Shown: one piece after another, positions 1 to 7,609 of the stretch
How positions within the stretch are numbered: the first letter of the stretch is position 1
Layout: every line of letters starts with the position of its first letter
NCBI RefSeq assembly: GCF_003946865.1
Contig: NZ_QXTH01000005.1
Coordinates: 124,001 to 188,000, forward strand
DNA: 64,000 nt
From: Antribacter gilvus
Lineage (GTDB): Bacteria; Actinomycetota; Actinomycetes; Actinomycetales; Cellulomonadaceae
Reading direction: 5' to 3'
The notes under the pieces: model-generated
The model's input: the letters and a program-made list of their open reading frames with translations, nothing else
What the model was told of the DNA's origin: nothing
The model's database searches: none
Made by a program: the position numbers and the translations under genes

Positions 1-11
1 TGGCGGCAACG

Positions 12-452
<441 letters not shown>

Positions 453-528
453 GTCTAGATCGTGTCACGGGTGTCTGACGTTGTCGTGGGTGGGTGGGGT
501 CTCCCCTGGTTCGGGGCTGGTCGGGAAC

Positions 529-557
529 GCTGACGCGGTCTTGACCGTTATGTCAGC
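529..557. promoter_or_regulatory. Nested inverted repeat between divergent genes
   Basis: GCTGAC (529-534) is repeated inverted as GTCAGC (552-557), and inside it CGGTC (536-540) faces GACCG (543-547). The structure sits in the 228-bp divergent gap between the AraC gene and the P-loop kinase gene. It could be an operator or a small hairpin; nothing in the sequence decides which. The rest of the gap shows only a TTGACC at 541-546 without a convincing -10. Confidence 0.35.
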
Positions 558-680
558 AACGGGCGGATCGTCGGCTCGGGTGTTTGTCGCGTCGCACAGC
601 GGATCCACAGGCCGCTCCTCAGGTTCGCGCACCTTCGCCCGCGATGCTGTTCGTCCAGGAGACCTGAGGGAAGGAACCGG

Positions 681-1295
681 ATGCTCGTAGAGACCGCTGC
701 TGAGGCGCGGCCCGTCGTCGTGGGGCCGGACGGCTCCCCCGGCACCCCGTTGTTCGTCCTGGTCGGTGGTGTGCCGGGCGCTGGGAAGAGCACGCTCCTC
801 GCCCGGATCGCGGGCGAGGGCGGTGGGGCGACCGTCGTCGACCCTGACGTGCAGAGGCGGTGGTTCGCGGCGGTGCTGCCGTCGTGGGTGCCGTACCGGT
901 CGTACCGGTACGTGGTGCACACGGTGCACGCGCTGCGGACGCTCTGGCAGGTGCTGCGTGGGCCGGCCCGCGAGCGCCGGGTGCTGATGGTGCATGATCC
1001 GGCGACGCGGCCGCGTCGGCGGGAGGTGCTGGCGCGGTTGGCGCGTGCGCGGGGGTGGCGGCCGGTTCTGGTGGTGATCGACGTGCCGATGGAGGCGGCG
1101 CTCGCGGGTCAGCTGGAGCGGGGTCGTGTGGTGGGTTCGCGGTCGTTCGCGGGGCACTGGGAGCGGTGGTCGGCGCAGCGGTCGGGCCTGGCGGGGGCGG
1201 CGGTGGGCCAGGGGTCGGCGGGTGCGTGGGCGGGGGTGCACGTGGTCGGGCGTGCGTCGGCGTTGTCGCAGGTGAGGGTGTTGCTGGGTGGGTGA
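681..1295 (+). CDS. P-loop kinase / zeta-toxin-like ATP-binding protein
   Basis: A 204-residue protein with a clear Walker A motif, GGVPGAGKS, at residues 29-37, directly after a hydrophobic beta strand (LFVLV). A downstream strand with VLVVID and scattered basic residues fits a small-molecule or nucleotide kinase of the AAA_33/zeta-toxin group, which transfers the gamma phosphate of ATP to a small substrate. The ATG is preceded by AGGGAAGGA at suitable spacing, which supports the start. No antitoxin gene lies beside it, so a toxin role is not supported. The substrate is unknown. Confidence 0.7.
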   Translation: MLVETAAEARPVVVGPDGSPGTPLFVLVGGVPGAGKSTLLARIAGEGGGATVVDPDVQRRWFAAVLPSWVPYRSYRYVVHTVHALRTLWQVLRGPARERRVLMVHDPATRPRRREVLARLARARGWRPVLVVIDVPMEAALAGQLERGRVVGSRSFAGHWERWSAQRSGLAGAAVGQGSAGAWAGVHVVGRASALSQVRVLLGG

Positions 1296-1367
1296 GTCGA
1301 GGTCACGATCGCGCATCCTTCGGGGGCGGTGCGCAACGTTCCTGGCTGGTGGTGCGTGGTAGTGGGT

Positions 1368-1556
1368 ATGGGGAACACGAGTTGGTTCGAGGACAGTGCT
1401 GCTGCGACGTCGGCCCGTCGGGTCGATGTTGAGGTGGTGCCGACGCCCCGCTGGACGCCGCTCCTGGTGGCGACGGGCAGCGTGCTGGGGCTTCTGGTTG
1501 CGTTTGCCGTGGTCGTGGCGCAGGTCCTGGAGGACCTGACCGTCGCGCTGGGCTGA
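1368..1556 (+). CDS. Small single-pass membrane protein
   Basis: From the ATG at 1368 this encodes 62 residues with one hydrophobic segment near the C-terminus (about residues 32-52, TPLLVATGSVLGLLVAFAVV). An in-frame GTG at 1329 would add 13 residues. It lies between the P-loop kinase gene and the convergent oxidoreductase gene. No family is recognised; it is called on codon use and the clean transmembrane segment. Confidence 0.5.
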   Translation: MGNTSWFEDSAAATSARRVDVEVVPTPRWTPLLVATGSVLGLLVAFAVVVAQVLEDLTVALG

Positions 1557-1612
1557 CCTGATCGCGTGGGGCGGGCGCCTGGCGTGCGCCCCACGCTCTG
1601 GCCGGGACGGTC

Positions 1613-2632
1613 CTACCGCCAGCCCAGCTCTGGTGCGACGTGCTTGACGACGTTCTCCAGCACGTGTGCGTTGTAGTCCACGCCGAGCTGGTTCGGCACG
1701 GTCAGCAGCAGGGTGTCCGCGGCGGCGACTGCCTCGTCCTCGGCGAGCTCGCGGATCACCTGGTCCGGCTCCCCCGCGTACGTCTTGCCGAACCGGGCGC
1801 GGACCCCGTCGATGATCCCCACCTGGTCGGAGTCGCCGGCCTCGCGCCCGAAGTAGGCGCGGTCCCGGTCGTCGGTGATGGGGAAGATGGACCGGCTCAC
1901 CGACACCCGAGGCTCGCGCGCGTGGCCGGCAGCCTTCCACGCGTCGCGGAACCGCTGGATCTGCTCGGCCTGCAGCTGGTGGAACGGCACGCCGGTGTCT
2001 TCGGTCAGGAGGGTCGAGCTCATCAGGTTCATGCCCTGCTGGGCGGTCCACTCCGCCGTGGCACGCGTCCCGGCGCCCCACCAGACGCGGTCCCGCAGCC
2101 CGTCCGACCACGGCTCGACCCGCAGCAGGCCGGGCGGGTTCGGGAACATGGGCCGCGGGCTCGGCTCCGCGAACCCTTCCCCCTCGAGCACCTTCAGGAA
2201 CACCGCTGTGTGGTCGCGCGCCATGTCGGCGTCGGACTGGCCCTCGGACGGCTCGTACCCGAAGTACCGGTACCCCTCGACGACCTGCTCGGGTGACCCA
2301 CGGCTGATGCCGAGCTGCAGCCGTCCGCCCGAGACGAGGTCTGCGGCGCCGGCGTCCTCCGCCATGTACAGCGGGTTCTCGTACCGCATGTCGATCACGC
2401 CCGTGCCGATCTCGATCCGGCTCGTGCGCGCCCCGACGGCCGCGAGCAGCGGGAAGGGCGACGCGAGCTGCCGGGCGAAGTGGTGCACGCGGAAGTAGGC
2501 GCCGTCGGCGCCCAGCTCCTCCGCGGCCACGGCCAGCTCGATCGACTGCAGCAGGGCGTCCGACGCCGTCTGCACCTGCGAGGCAGGCGACGGCGTCCAG
2601 TGGCCGAAGGACAGGAACCCGATCCGTTTCAC
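1613..2632 (-). CDS. LLM-class flavin-dependent oxidoreductase
   Basis: A 339-residue luciferase-like TIM-barrel protein. Hallmarks are the N-terminal strand KRIGFLSFGHW, the conserved YFRVHHFARQLASPFPLL segment (FMN pocket), EIGTGVIDMRYENPLYMAED and GRLQLGISRGSPEQV. Members use reduced flavin (FMNH2 or F420H2) to oxidise small organic molecules with O2; the substrate cannot be deduced. The start is placed at GTG 2632 because the protein then opens with (M)KRIGFLSFGHW; an upstream in-frame GTG at 2647 adds five residues. A terminator-like hairpin separates it from malic enzyme upstream, so it is probably transcribed on its own. A second LLM protein lies at 19019-20215. Confidence 0.88.
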   Translation of the reverse strand: MKRIGFLSFGHWTPSPASQVQTASDALLQSIELAVAAEELGADGAYFRVHHFARQLASPFPLLAAVGARTSRIEIGTGVIDMRYENPLYMAEDAGAADLVSGGRLQLGISRGSPEQVVEGYRYFGYEPSEGQSDADMARDHTAVFLKVLEGEGFAEPSPRPMFPNPPGLLRVEPWSDGLRDRVWWGAGTRATAEWTAQQGMNLMSSTLLTEDTGVPFHQLQAEQIQRFRDAWKAAGHAREPRVSVSRSIFPITDDRDRAYFGREAGDSDQVGIIDGVRARFGKTYAGEPDQVIRELAEDEAVAAADTLLLTVPNQLGVDYNAHVLENVVKHVAPELGWR

Positions 2633-2647
2633 ACCACGATTGAACAC

Positions 2648-2681
2648 CCGGCGCCCGGCGGGCGCTCAGGCCGGGCGCCGG
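2648..2681 (-). terminator. GC-rich hairpin after malic enzyme
   Basis: CCGGCGCCCGG (2648-2658) and CCGGGCGCCGG (2671-2681) form an 11-bp perfect stem with a 12-nt loop, 31 bp after the malic enzyme stop codon. There is no T-run, as is usual for terminators in high-GC actinobacteria. Confidence 0.6.
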
Positions 2682-2711
2682 GCGCTCAGGGCCGGCGCTC
2701 ACACCGCGCGC

Positions 2712-4103
2712 TCACGCCGGGGCGAGCCGTGCCTGCTCTCGCACGGCGTCCGCGACCGCCTCGGCGACCCGGTGGTCGAACACGCCCGGGATGATGTACG
2801 CGCTGTTCAGCTCCTCCGGCCCCACGACCTCGGCGATCGCGACCGCCGCGACGCGCAGCATCTCCGTGGTGATGTCCGTGGCTCCCGTGTCGAGGAGCCC
2901 GCGGAACAGCCCCGGGAACGCCAGCACGTTGTTGATCTGGTTCGGGTGGTCGCTGCGGCCCGTGGCCACCACGGCGGCGGTCTGCGCGGCCGCGCGGGGG
3001 TCCACCTCCGGCGTGGGGTTGGCCAGGGCGAACACGATCGCGCCGTCGGCCATCTGCGCCACGTCGTCCCCGGTGAGGATGTCGCCCGACGATACCCCGA
3101 CGAACACGTCCGCGCCCTTGAGCCCGTCCTGCAGCGAGCCGGAGAAGCCGTCCTCGTTGGTGTTGTCGATGATCCAGCCGCGGTGCGGGTCGTCCGTGGG
3201 CCGGCCGCGGTGCAGCGCCCCGTCCCGGCCGAACGCGACGATGTGCCGCGCGCCCTGCGCCTTGAGCAGCCGGATGATCGCGTTCCCCGCCGCGCCCACC
3301 CCCGACACGACGATCCGCACCTCGTCGAGCGACTTGCCCACGACCTTCAGCGCGTTGATCAGCGCGGCCAGGACCACGATCGCCGTTCCGTGCTGGTCGT
3401 CGTGGAACACCGGGATGTCGAGCTCCTCACGGAGCCGCGCCTCGATCTCGAAGCAGCGCGGCGCGGAGATGTCCTCGAGGTTCACCCCGCCGTACACCGG
3501 CGCGAGCGCCTTGACGATCATGATGATCTCCTCGACGTCCTTCGTGTCCAGGCACACCGGCCACGCGTCCACGCCACCGAACTCCTTGAACAGCGCCGCC
3601 TTGCCCTCCATCACGGGCAGGGCCGCGGCCGGGCCGATGTCGCCCAGGCCCAGAACGGCGGTCCCGTCCGTCACCACGGCCACCGTGTTGCGCTTGATCG
3701 TCAGCCGGCGCGCGTCCTCCGGGTTCTCCGCGATCGCCAGGCACACCCGGGCCACTCCCGGCGTGTATGCACGCGACAGGTCCCGGCGCGTCTTGAGCGG
3801 CACCTTCGTCGTGACCTCGATCTTGCCGCCCAGGTGCATGAGGAACGTCGAGTCGCTCCACTTGTGGACCCGTGCGCCCTCGATCGCGTTGACGGCGTCG
3901 ACCACCCGCTCGCCGTGCTCCGCGTCGATCGTGTCGCAGGTGACGTCCATGACGAGCCCGTGCGACGTCGAGTGCGCGATGTCGACGCCCATCACCTGGG
4001 CGCCGGTGTCGGACACCGCGGTCACGACGGTGCTCGTCGCGCTCTGGGAGGCCGGCACCTCCACTCGCAGGGTGATGGTGTAGCTCGGGCTGGGCATGGA
4101 CAT
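2712..4103 (-). CDS. NAD(P)-dependent malic enzyme with N-terminal ACT-like domain
   Basis: A 463-residue cytoplasmic enzyme that oxidatively decarboxylates malate to pyruvate. The N-terminal 85 or so residues (TITLRVEVPA onward) look like an ACT regulatory domain. The malic-enzyme core follows: SRAYTPGVARVCLAIAENP, the catalytic-lysine region around VMEGKAALFKEFGGVDAWP, and the metal-binding stretch LDIPVFHDDQHGTAIVVLAA with the D-D pair. The Rossmann motif GVGAAGNAI lies near residue 220. The ATG at 4103 follows AGGAG at good spacing; the open frame continues far upstream without coding character. It matches the short bacterial malic enzymes in length. Confidence 0.93.
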   Translation of the reverse strand: MSMPSPSYTITLRVEVPASQSATSTVVTAVSDTGAQVMGVDIAHSTSHGLVMDVTCDTIDAEHGERVVDAVNAIEGARVHKWSDSTFLMHLGGKIEVTTKVPLKTRRDLSRAYTPGVARVCLAIAENPEDARRLTIKRNTVAVVTDGTAVLGLGDIGPAAALPVMEGKAALFKEFGGVDAWPVCLDTKDVEEIIMIVKALAPVYGGVNLEDISAPRCFEIEARLREELDIPVFHDDQHGTAIVVLAALINALKVVGKSLDEVRIVVSGVGAAGNAIIRLLKAQGARHIVAFGRDGALHRGRPTDDPHRGWIIDNTNEDGFSGSLQDGLKGADVFVGVSSGDILTGDDVAQMADGAIVFALANPTPEVDPRAAAQTAAVVATGRSDHPNQINNVLAFPGLFRGLLDTGATDITTEMLRVAAVAIAEVVGPEELNSAYIIPGVFDHRVAEAVADAVREQARLAPA

Positions 4104-4204
4104 GCGGAACTCCTGGGCTTCTTCGGGGGGCGCGCGACGGTGCGGGCGGACCAGTAGTACCGCTCCCGGGCCGCGAGCGCCAGGCGGGGTTGTGGAGCTG
4201 TGGT

Positions 4205-4660
4205 TCAGCGTGTTGCGGTACCGGCGACGGCGCGGGCGATGGTGCGGCGCATCATGGAGCGCAGGATGGGCGCGTGGAGGGCGCCGACGGGGGCCCAGTA
4301 GAGGCGGCCGCGCCAGCCGTGGAGCGTGACGACGGTGGTGACCTGGAAGAGGCCGTCGTCGACGGCCACGCCGGCCCAGAAGTCGAGGTGGGTGTCGCTC
4401 TCGTGGGCCATGACCTCGCGGTCGTCGGCGGCGTCCTGCGCGAAGACGTCGGGGCCGGTGCGGTGGGTGCTCGCGCCGACGATCCCGGCGACGAGCTGTC
4501 GTACGCCCATGAGGGCCTTGACGGGCCAGGGTGCGGACCCGAAGGCGAAGAGCTCGCGGAGCCACCACGCGGGGTCGGTGGGCAGCCCGGGCGGCAGGGG
4601 CAGGGCCTGGACGTCGATGACGTCCGGGTCGGGGCACGCGTCGATCGCGAGGGACCTCAT
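4205..4660 (-). CDS. DUF2867-like protein
   Basis: A 151-residue protein with a proline-rich entry segment (LPLPPGLPTDPAWWLRELF) and a C-terminal half (DTHLDFWAGVAVDDGLFQVT, then YWAPVGALHAPILRSMMRR). This is the pattern of DUF2867 proteins, small SRPBCC-like folds of unknown ligand. There is no signal peptide or clear membrane segment. It lies 101 bp upstream of malic enzyme on the same strand and divergent from the GNAT gene. Function unknown; family assignment from memory of the pattern. Confidence 0.65.
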   Translation of the reverse strand: MRSLAIDACPDPDVIDVQALPLPPGLPTDPAWWLRELFAFGSAPWPVKALMGVRQLVAGIVGASTHRTGPDVFAQDAADDREVMAHESDTHLDFWAGVAVDDGLFQVTTVVTLHGWRGRLYWAPVGALHAPILRSMMRRTIARAVAGTATR

Positions 4661-4725
4661 GGTCCGAGTGTGCCGGTCCGTGGGCGTCGGGGACAGGCCC
4701 CCGCGCCGGGCTGGAGAATGTCGGT

Positions 4726-5202
4726 GTGCGGATCACCCTCGACTCCCCCGTGCGCGACGACGTCGCGGCCCTCCTCGACGAGCACCTCGCCGACATGTAC
4801 GCGACGTCCCCGCCGGAGAGCGTGCACGCTCTGGACCACTCGGCGCTCCTCGCGCCGGGCATCACGTTCTGGACGGCCCGGGACGACGACGGCACGGTCC
4901 TGGGCTGCGGTGCGCTCAAGGAGCTGCCCGGGGTCGACGGCGGGGCGCCCGAGGCGGAGATCAAGTCCATGCGGACGGCCGCGAGCGCGCGTGGCCGTGG
5001 GGTGGCGTCGGCGGTGCTCGAGGTGCTGCTGGCGGAGGCGGTGTCGCAGGGCTACGGGCGGGTGAGCCTGGAGACGGGGTCGCAGGACTTCTTCGCGACG
5101 GCGCGGCGCCTGTACGGGCGGTACGGGTTCGCGGAGTGCGGGCCGTTCGGCGACTACGTGGCGGACCCGAACAGCGTGTTCATGACGCGTCTGCTGGGCT
5201 GA
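4726..5202 (+). CDS. GNAT family N-acetyltransferase
   Basis: A 158-residue acetyltransferase. The acetyl-CoA pyrophosphate-binding motif is SMRTAASARGRGVASAVLEVLL (about residues 84-105, R-x-x-G-x-A), followed by the typical RRLYGRYGFAECGPF motif B near the C-terminus. The start is GTG 4726 (GTG 4724 is out of frame). Its 3' end overlaps the convergent MerR-PP2C gene by 23 bp. Acceptor substrate unknown. Confidence 0.88.
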   Translation: MRITLDSPVRDDVAALLDEHLADMYATSPPESVHALDHSALLAPGITFWTARDDDGTVLGCGALKELPGVDGGAPEAEIKSMRTAASARGRGVASAVLEVLLAEAVSQGYGRVSLETGSQDFFATARRLYGRYGFAECGPFGDYVADPNSVFMTRLLG

Positions 5203-6064
5203 CTCTGCCGGTCAGGCGGTCGGCGTCTGCGCCCCGGGCGTCCAGGACGCGGTTCAGGAGGGTCCGGTGCGGGTGCAGCCGCGCCTCCTCGTCGGTGAGC
5301 CTGCCCTCCGCGACCAGCCCGGTGACCATCGTGTGGTCGGTCGTCAGGAGCGTGGCACCGTCGCGGACGAGCCAGAGGCGCGAGTCGCCCACGTGCAGGG
5401 TGTGGAGCTGGTCCCCGTCGAGGAGCACGGCCGTGAGGGTGGTGCCCTCGGGGTCCGGGCGGGGCGAGCGCGCCGCCAGGGCTCGGACGGCGTCGTCGAG
5501 CACCTCGTCGAGGCGTGCCGCGGCAGGCAGGTCCGGCCGGGCGGGCAGGTCCAGCGCCGCGAGACCCGCGAGCGCGAGGTGGGCGGGGCCGTCGTCGGGC
5601 CCGAAGCCGTCCGCGACGGCCAGGCACGTGGTGCCGGCGAAGGCGGCGTCCTGCTGGGCAGGTCGGGCTCCCTGGCCGAGGCGGACCGCCGAGCGGAACC
5701 GGAGGGTGCTGGTCGGGGTGGTCATAGAGGTCTCCCTCGATCTGAGGTCGGCGACGAGAGCGGACACCACGGCGCGCCGGGAGGCCAGGTCGGCCTCCTC
5801 CTGGCGCCAGTACGCCTCGACCTCGCGGGCGGCGGCGTGGGGCGGCAGGTCCGTGACCGCACGGATGCGGGCCAGGGGCATGCCGACCAGGCGCAGCCGG
5901 GCCACCAGGCCCGCCCGCCCGAGCTGAGCGGGCGTGTACCAGCGGTACCCCGTGAACGGGTCCACGTGATGGGGCGGGAGCAGGCCGAGCTCGTCGTACA
6001 GGCGCAGGGCCTTGGGCGTCAGCCCGCTGGCACGGGCGAAGTCGCCGATGCTCAGGTGCTCCAT
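5180..6064 (-). CDS. MerR-family regulator fused to a PP2C-like phosphatase domain
   Basis: A 294-residue two-domain protein. Residues 4-72 are a MerR DNA-binding domain (SIGDFARASGLTPKALRLYD, then YRWYTPAQL), followed by a dimerisation helix to about residue 110. From about residue 120 it resembles a PP2C metal-dependent Ser/Thr phosphatase: CLAVADGFG carries the first metal aspartate, and HVGDSRLWL, TTDHTMV and HPHRTLLNRVL match PP2C motifs in order. The later PP2C motifs (the LLCSDGL-like and DN metal ligands) are absent because the protein stops soon after, so the phosphatase may be truncated or purely sensory. The 3' end overlaps the convergent GNAT gene. Confidence 0.8.
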   Translation of the reverse strand: MEHLSIGDFARASGLTPKALRLYDELGLLPPHHVDPFTGYRWYTPAQLGRAGLVARLRLVGMPLARIRAVTDLPPHAAAREVEAYWRQEEADLASRRAVVSALVADLRSRETSMTTPTSTLRFRSAVRLGQGARPAQQDAAFAGTTCLAVADGFGPDDGPAHLALAGLAALDLPARPDLPAAARLDEVLDDAVRALAARSPRPDPEGTTLTAVLLDGDQLHTLHVGDSRLWLVRDGATLLTTDHTMVTGLVAEGRLTDEEARLHPHRTLLNRVLDARGADADRLTGRVSPADAS

Positions 6065-6140
6065 GGCGTCATCCTCGTCTGCCGGTGGCGGTCACCGGCA
6101 GGACGACCCTCGGCGTTGCCCCAGGGGGAAGGTCAATGGG

Positions 6141-6156
6141 GTTGCGTAGATGCAAC
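6141..6156. promoter_or_regulatory. Short palindrome between MerR-PP2C and the Abi gene
   Basis: GTTGC (6141-6145) and GCAAC (6152-6156) form a 16-bp interrupted palindrome in the 171-bp divergent gap. Position and symmetry fit a MerR-type operator, or an operator for the Abi gene, but no -35/-10 pair around it is clear. Confidence 0.35.
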
Positions 6157-6235
6157 AAACGACATCATCCCGGGCGAAACGCCATCGGAGATGGGACGCT
6201 TGATCCTCACCCTTGGTAAGGAGAGCCCGCCACCC

Positions 6236-6907
6236 ATGTCCGCATCGACAACCGCTGTGGCTACGAGCCACCACACGGCAGTAGCCACGCTTTTAAGCCC
6301 CGCGCGCTTGGCGCCGTATCTCCGGGCGGCCGACCACAAGCTGCGCCCTGCCCTGCGCCTCTATCGCTGGAACATCGAGATGTCGGCCGCGCTGTGCGAG
6401 TGCTTACACCTCTTTGAGGTGGCACTTCGAAACCGGATCGACGTGCGCCTGAGGGAGTGGAACGCGGACCAGATCGACAGCGGAACCGGGCTAGCTCACG
6501 GTGCCGACTGGCTGCTGGACCCGTGCCGCCTCCTCCGTCGCGTCATCGGTCGCGACATCGCGAAGGCGGCACAGCGGGCCGGCGTGGCCGTCTCGCACAG
6601 CAGCGGTGCACCACGGAGCATCACGCACGACGACGTCCTCGCTCAGCTGACGATGGGCACCTGGCGATTTCTTCTTCGCGACTCCGACCCGGGATGCCTC
6701 CGCATCTGGACCGAGGCGCTCGCATCGGCGTTTCCGCATTGCGAGCGCCGGCACGGGCACGTGACAGGGGACGTCGAGGCTCTGCATCGGCTCCGGAACC
6801 GGATAGCACACCTGGAACCGGTGATCTCGCCCAACAGTGTTCACCCCACCTCGCCGCGATGCGCCGAGTTCTTGGGGAGATGGATCCCGCCGCGCAACGA
6901 TGGTTGA
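6236..6907 (+). CDS. Abi-like HEPN-domain protein (AbiD/AbiF type), putative RNase toxin
   Basis: A 223-residue protein of the Abi_2-like abortive-infection group. The conserved opening helix CLHLFEVALRNRID lies around residues 60-75. A middle block (HDDVLAQLTMGTWRFLL) matches the F/W-rich core of these proteins. The end carries LRNRIAHLEP, a HEPN ribonuclease motif R187-N-x3-H192. AbiD/AbiF relatives act in phage defence, and AbiF-type proteins are linked to a small structured RNA. The ATG at 6236 follows AAGGAG (6218-6223); an upstream ATG at 6191 lacks a ribosome site. The structured intergenic region immediately downstream on the same strand is the likely RNA partner. RNase activity is inferred from the motif. 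Confidence 0.75.
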   Translation: MSASTTAVATSHHTAVATLLSPARLAPYLRAADHKLRPALRLYRWNIEMSAALCECLHLFEVALRNRIDVRLREWNADQIDSGTGLAHGADWLLDPCRLLRRVIGRDIAKAAQRAGVAVSHSSGAPRSITHDDVLAQLTMGTWRFLLRDSDPGCLRIWTEALASAFPHCERRHGHVTGDVEALHRLRNRIAHLEPVISPNSVHPTSPRCAEFLGRWIPPRNDG

Positions 6908-7004
6908 ACTCGATGCAGCGGGTGACGCAGCTAGCGGCGAAACGTCCCTAGAAATGCCAAACGGCGCCGCCAGTGAAAACTGGCGGGGCCGTGGCCTTGC
7001 TGAA

Positions 7005-7026
7005 ACCAGGAGACCTGCCCTGGCCT
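7005..7026 (+). repeat. 22-bp direct repeat, copy 1
   Basis: Begins ACCAGGAGACCTG and ends CCTGGCCT; identical over 22 bp to 7140-7161. It contains the internal pairings CCAGG/CCTGG and CAGG/CCTG, and belongs to the candidate RNA unit 1. Confidence 0.9.
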
Positions 7027-7139
7027 TCGTGGACCACCCTAGGCGTGGTCGGCGGGCGAGGCAACCGGACGCTCGGATCGGCTAAGCCCGCACGCCAACG
7101 GCCCCCTCAGTCAGGACTGAGAGAGCGGCCCAACTTCGT

Positions 7140-7161
7140 ACCAGGAGACCTGCCCTGGCCT
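7140..7161 (+). repeat. 22-bp direct repeat, copy 2
   Basis: Identical to 7005-7026 and placed at the same 18-nt distance from its preceding hairpin; belongs to the candidate RNA unit 2. It ends 20 bp before the convergent membrane-protein gene. Confidence 0.9.
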
Positions 7162-7181
7162 GCAGAAGAACTCCAGCCCTC

Positions 7182-7529
7182 TCACCCGCACCACGTCAGG
7201 CTCAGCACCGAGCACCCCAGCTGGTCCTGTCCCGTGAGGAAACCCAGATACACGAACCCGACCAGCAGCCCGCCCGCGACGAGCAGGTTGAGCACCGGGT
7301 AGCGCTTGGACCCGATCGCCGGCTCGAGGGCGAGGGCCGCGCCCGCGAGCAGCAGCCCGAGGGTGACGAACAGCAGCGGCACCTCGGCGGACCAGTCGCC
7401 GCCCGCCCGCAGCATCGTCAGAGCCGGCTGCACCTGCTCGGTCACCACCGTGCGGTATGCGAGGTACGGCAGCGCGAAGGCCAGCGCCCCGGCCGCACGC
7501 CAGTCGACGATCGTCACCTTCACCGCCAC
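7182..7529 (-). CDS. Small membrane protein, three or four hydrophobic segments
   Basis: From GTG 7529 this gives 115 residues with hydrophobic stretches at about residues 10-28, 47-66 and 75-95, and a short C-terminal tail containing a cysteine (DQLGCSVLSLTWCG). The GTG is chosen because AAGGGGGG sits just upstream on the minus strand. It is convergent with the Abi/RNA locus and follows RNase Z on the same strand with an 80-bp gap. Family not recognised. Confidence 0.65.
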   Translation of the reverse strand: MAVKVTIVDWRAAGALAFALPYLAYRTVVTEQVQPALTMLRAGGDWSAEVPLLFVTLGLLLAGAALALEPAIGSKRYPVLNLLVAGGLLVGFVYLGFLTGQDQLGCSVLSLTWCG

Positions 7530-7609
7530 AGGACCCCCCTTGTCCGTTAAGCACCTTGTTGTCCCAGTGTCCGAGACGACGGGACGAACCGCCATCCCCC
7601 GCGGTGATG

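Larger units (their letters stand above)
6951..7165 (+). ncRNA. Candidate structured RNA with two tandem units, partner of the Abi-like protein
   Basis: Directly after the Abi gene two units share one architecture. A GCCAA(A)CGGC block (6956-6965; 7094-7102) leads into a short outer helix closing a hairpin (6967-6986, 8-bp stem with a GAAA tetraloop; 7106-7121, 6-bp stem with a CAGG loop). Exactly 18 nt later comes an identical 22-nt block (7005-7026; 7140-7161), itself able to pair CCAGG with CCTGG. The hairpin stems differ in sequence but keep pairing. The outer helix is ACGGC/GCCGT in unit 1 and GGCC/GGCC in unit 2. Between the units lie two more stems (7032-7050 and 7052-7091). No start codon or coding frame explains this conservation. 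Transcription is inferred. Confidence 0.65.

Noticed and set aside
654-670. CCAGGAGACCTG similar to the 22-mer of the Abi RNA
   Set aside because: Only 12 bases match, there is no preceding hairpin block, and CAGG-AGA-CCTG is self-complementary and can recur by chance.
681-1295. Zeta toxin of a toxin-antitoxin pair
   Set aside because: No epsilon-like or other small antitoxin gene adjoins it; P-loop kinases of this size have many roles.
465-2702. Very long minus-strand open frame over the P-loop kinase and oxidoreductase genes
   Set aside because: It is out of frame with the recognised oxidoreductase gene, full of Arg/Pro/His runs and without family motifs; a shadow of high GC content.
4104-4970. 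N-terminal extension of the malic enzyme frame
   Set aside because: The extra 289 residues are Arg/Pro-rich with no similarity to the family, and an ATG with AGGAG lies at the expected place.
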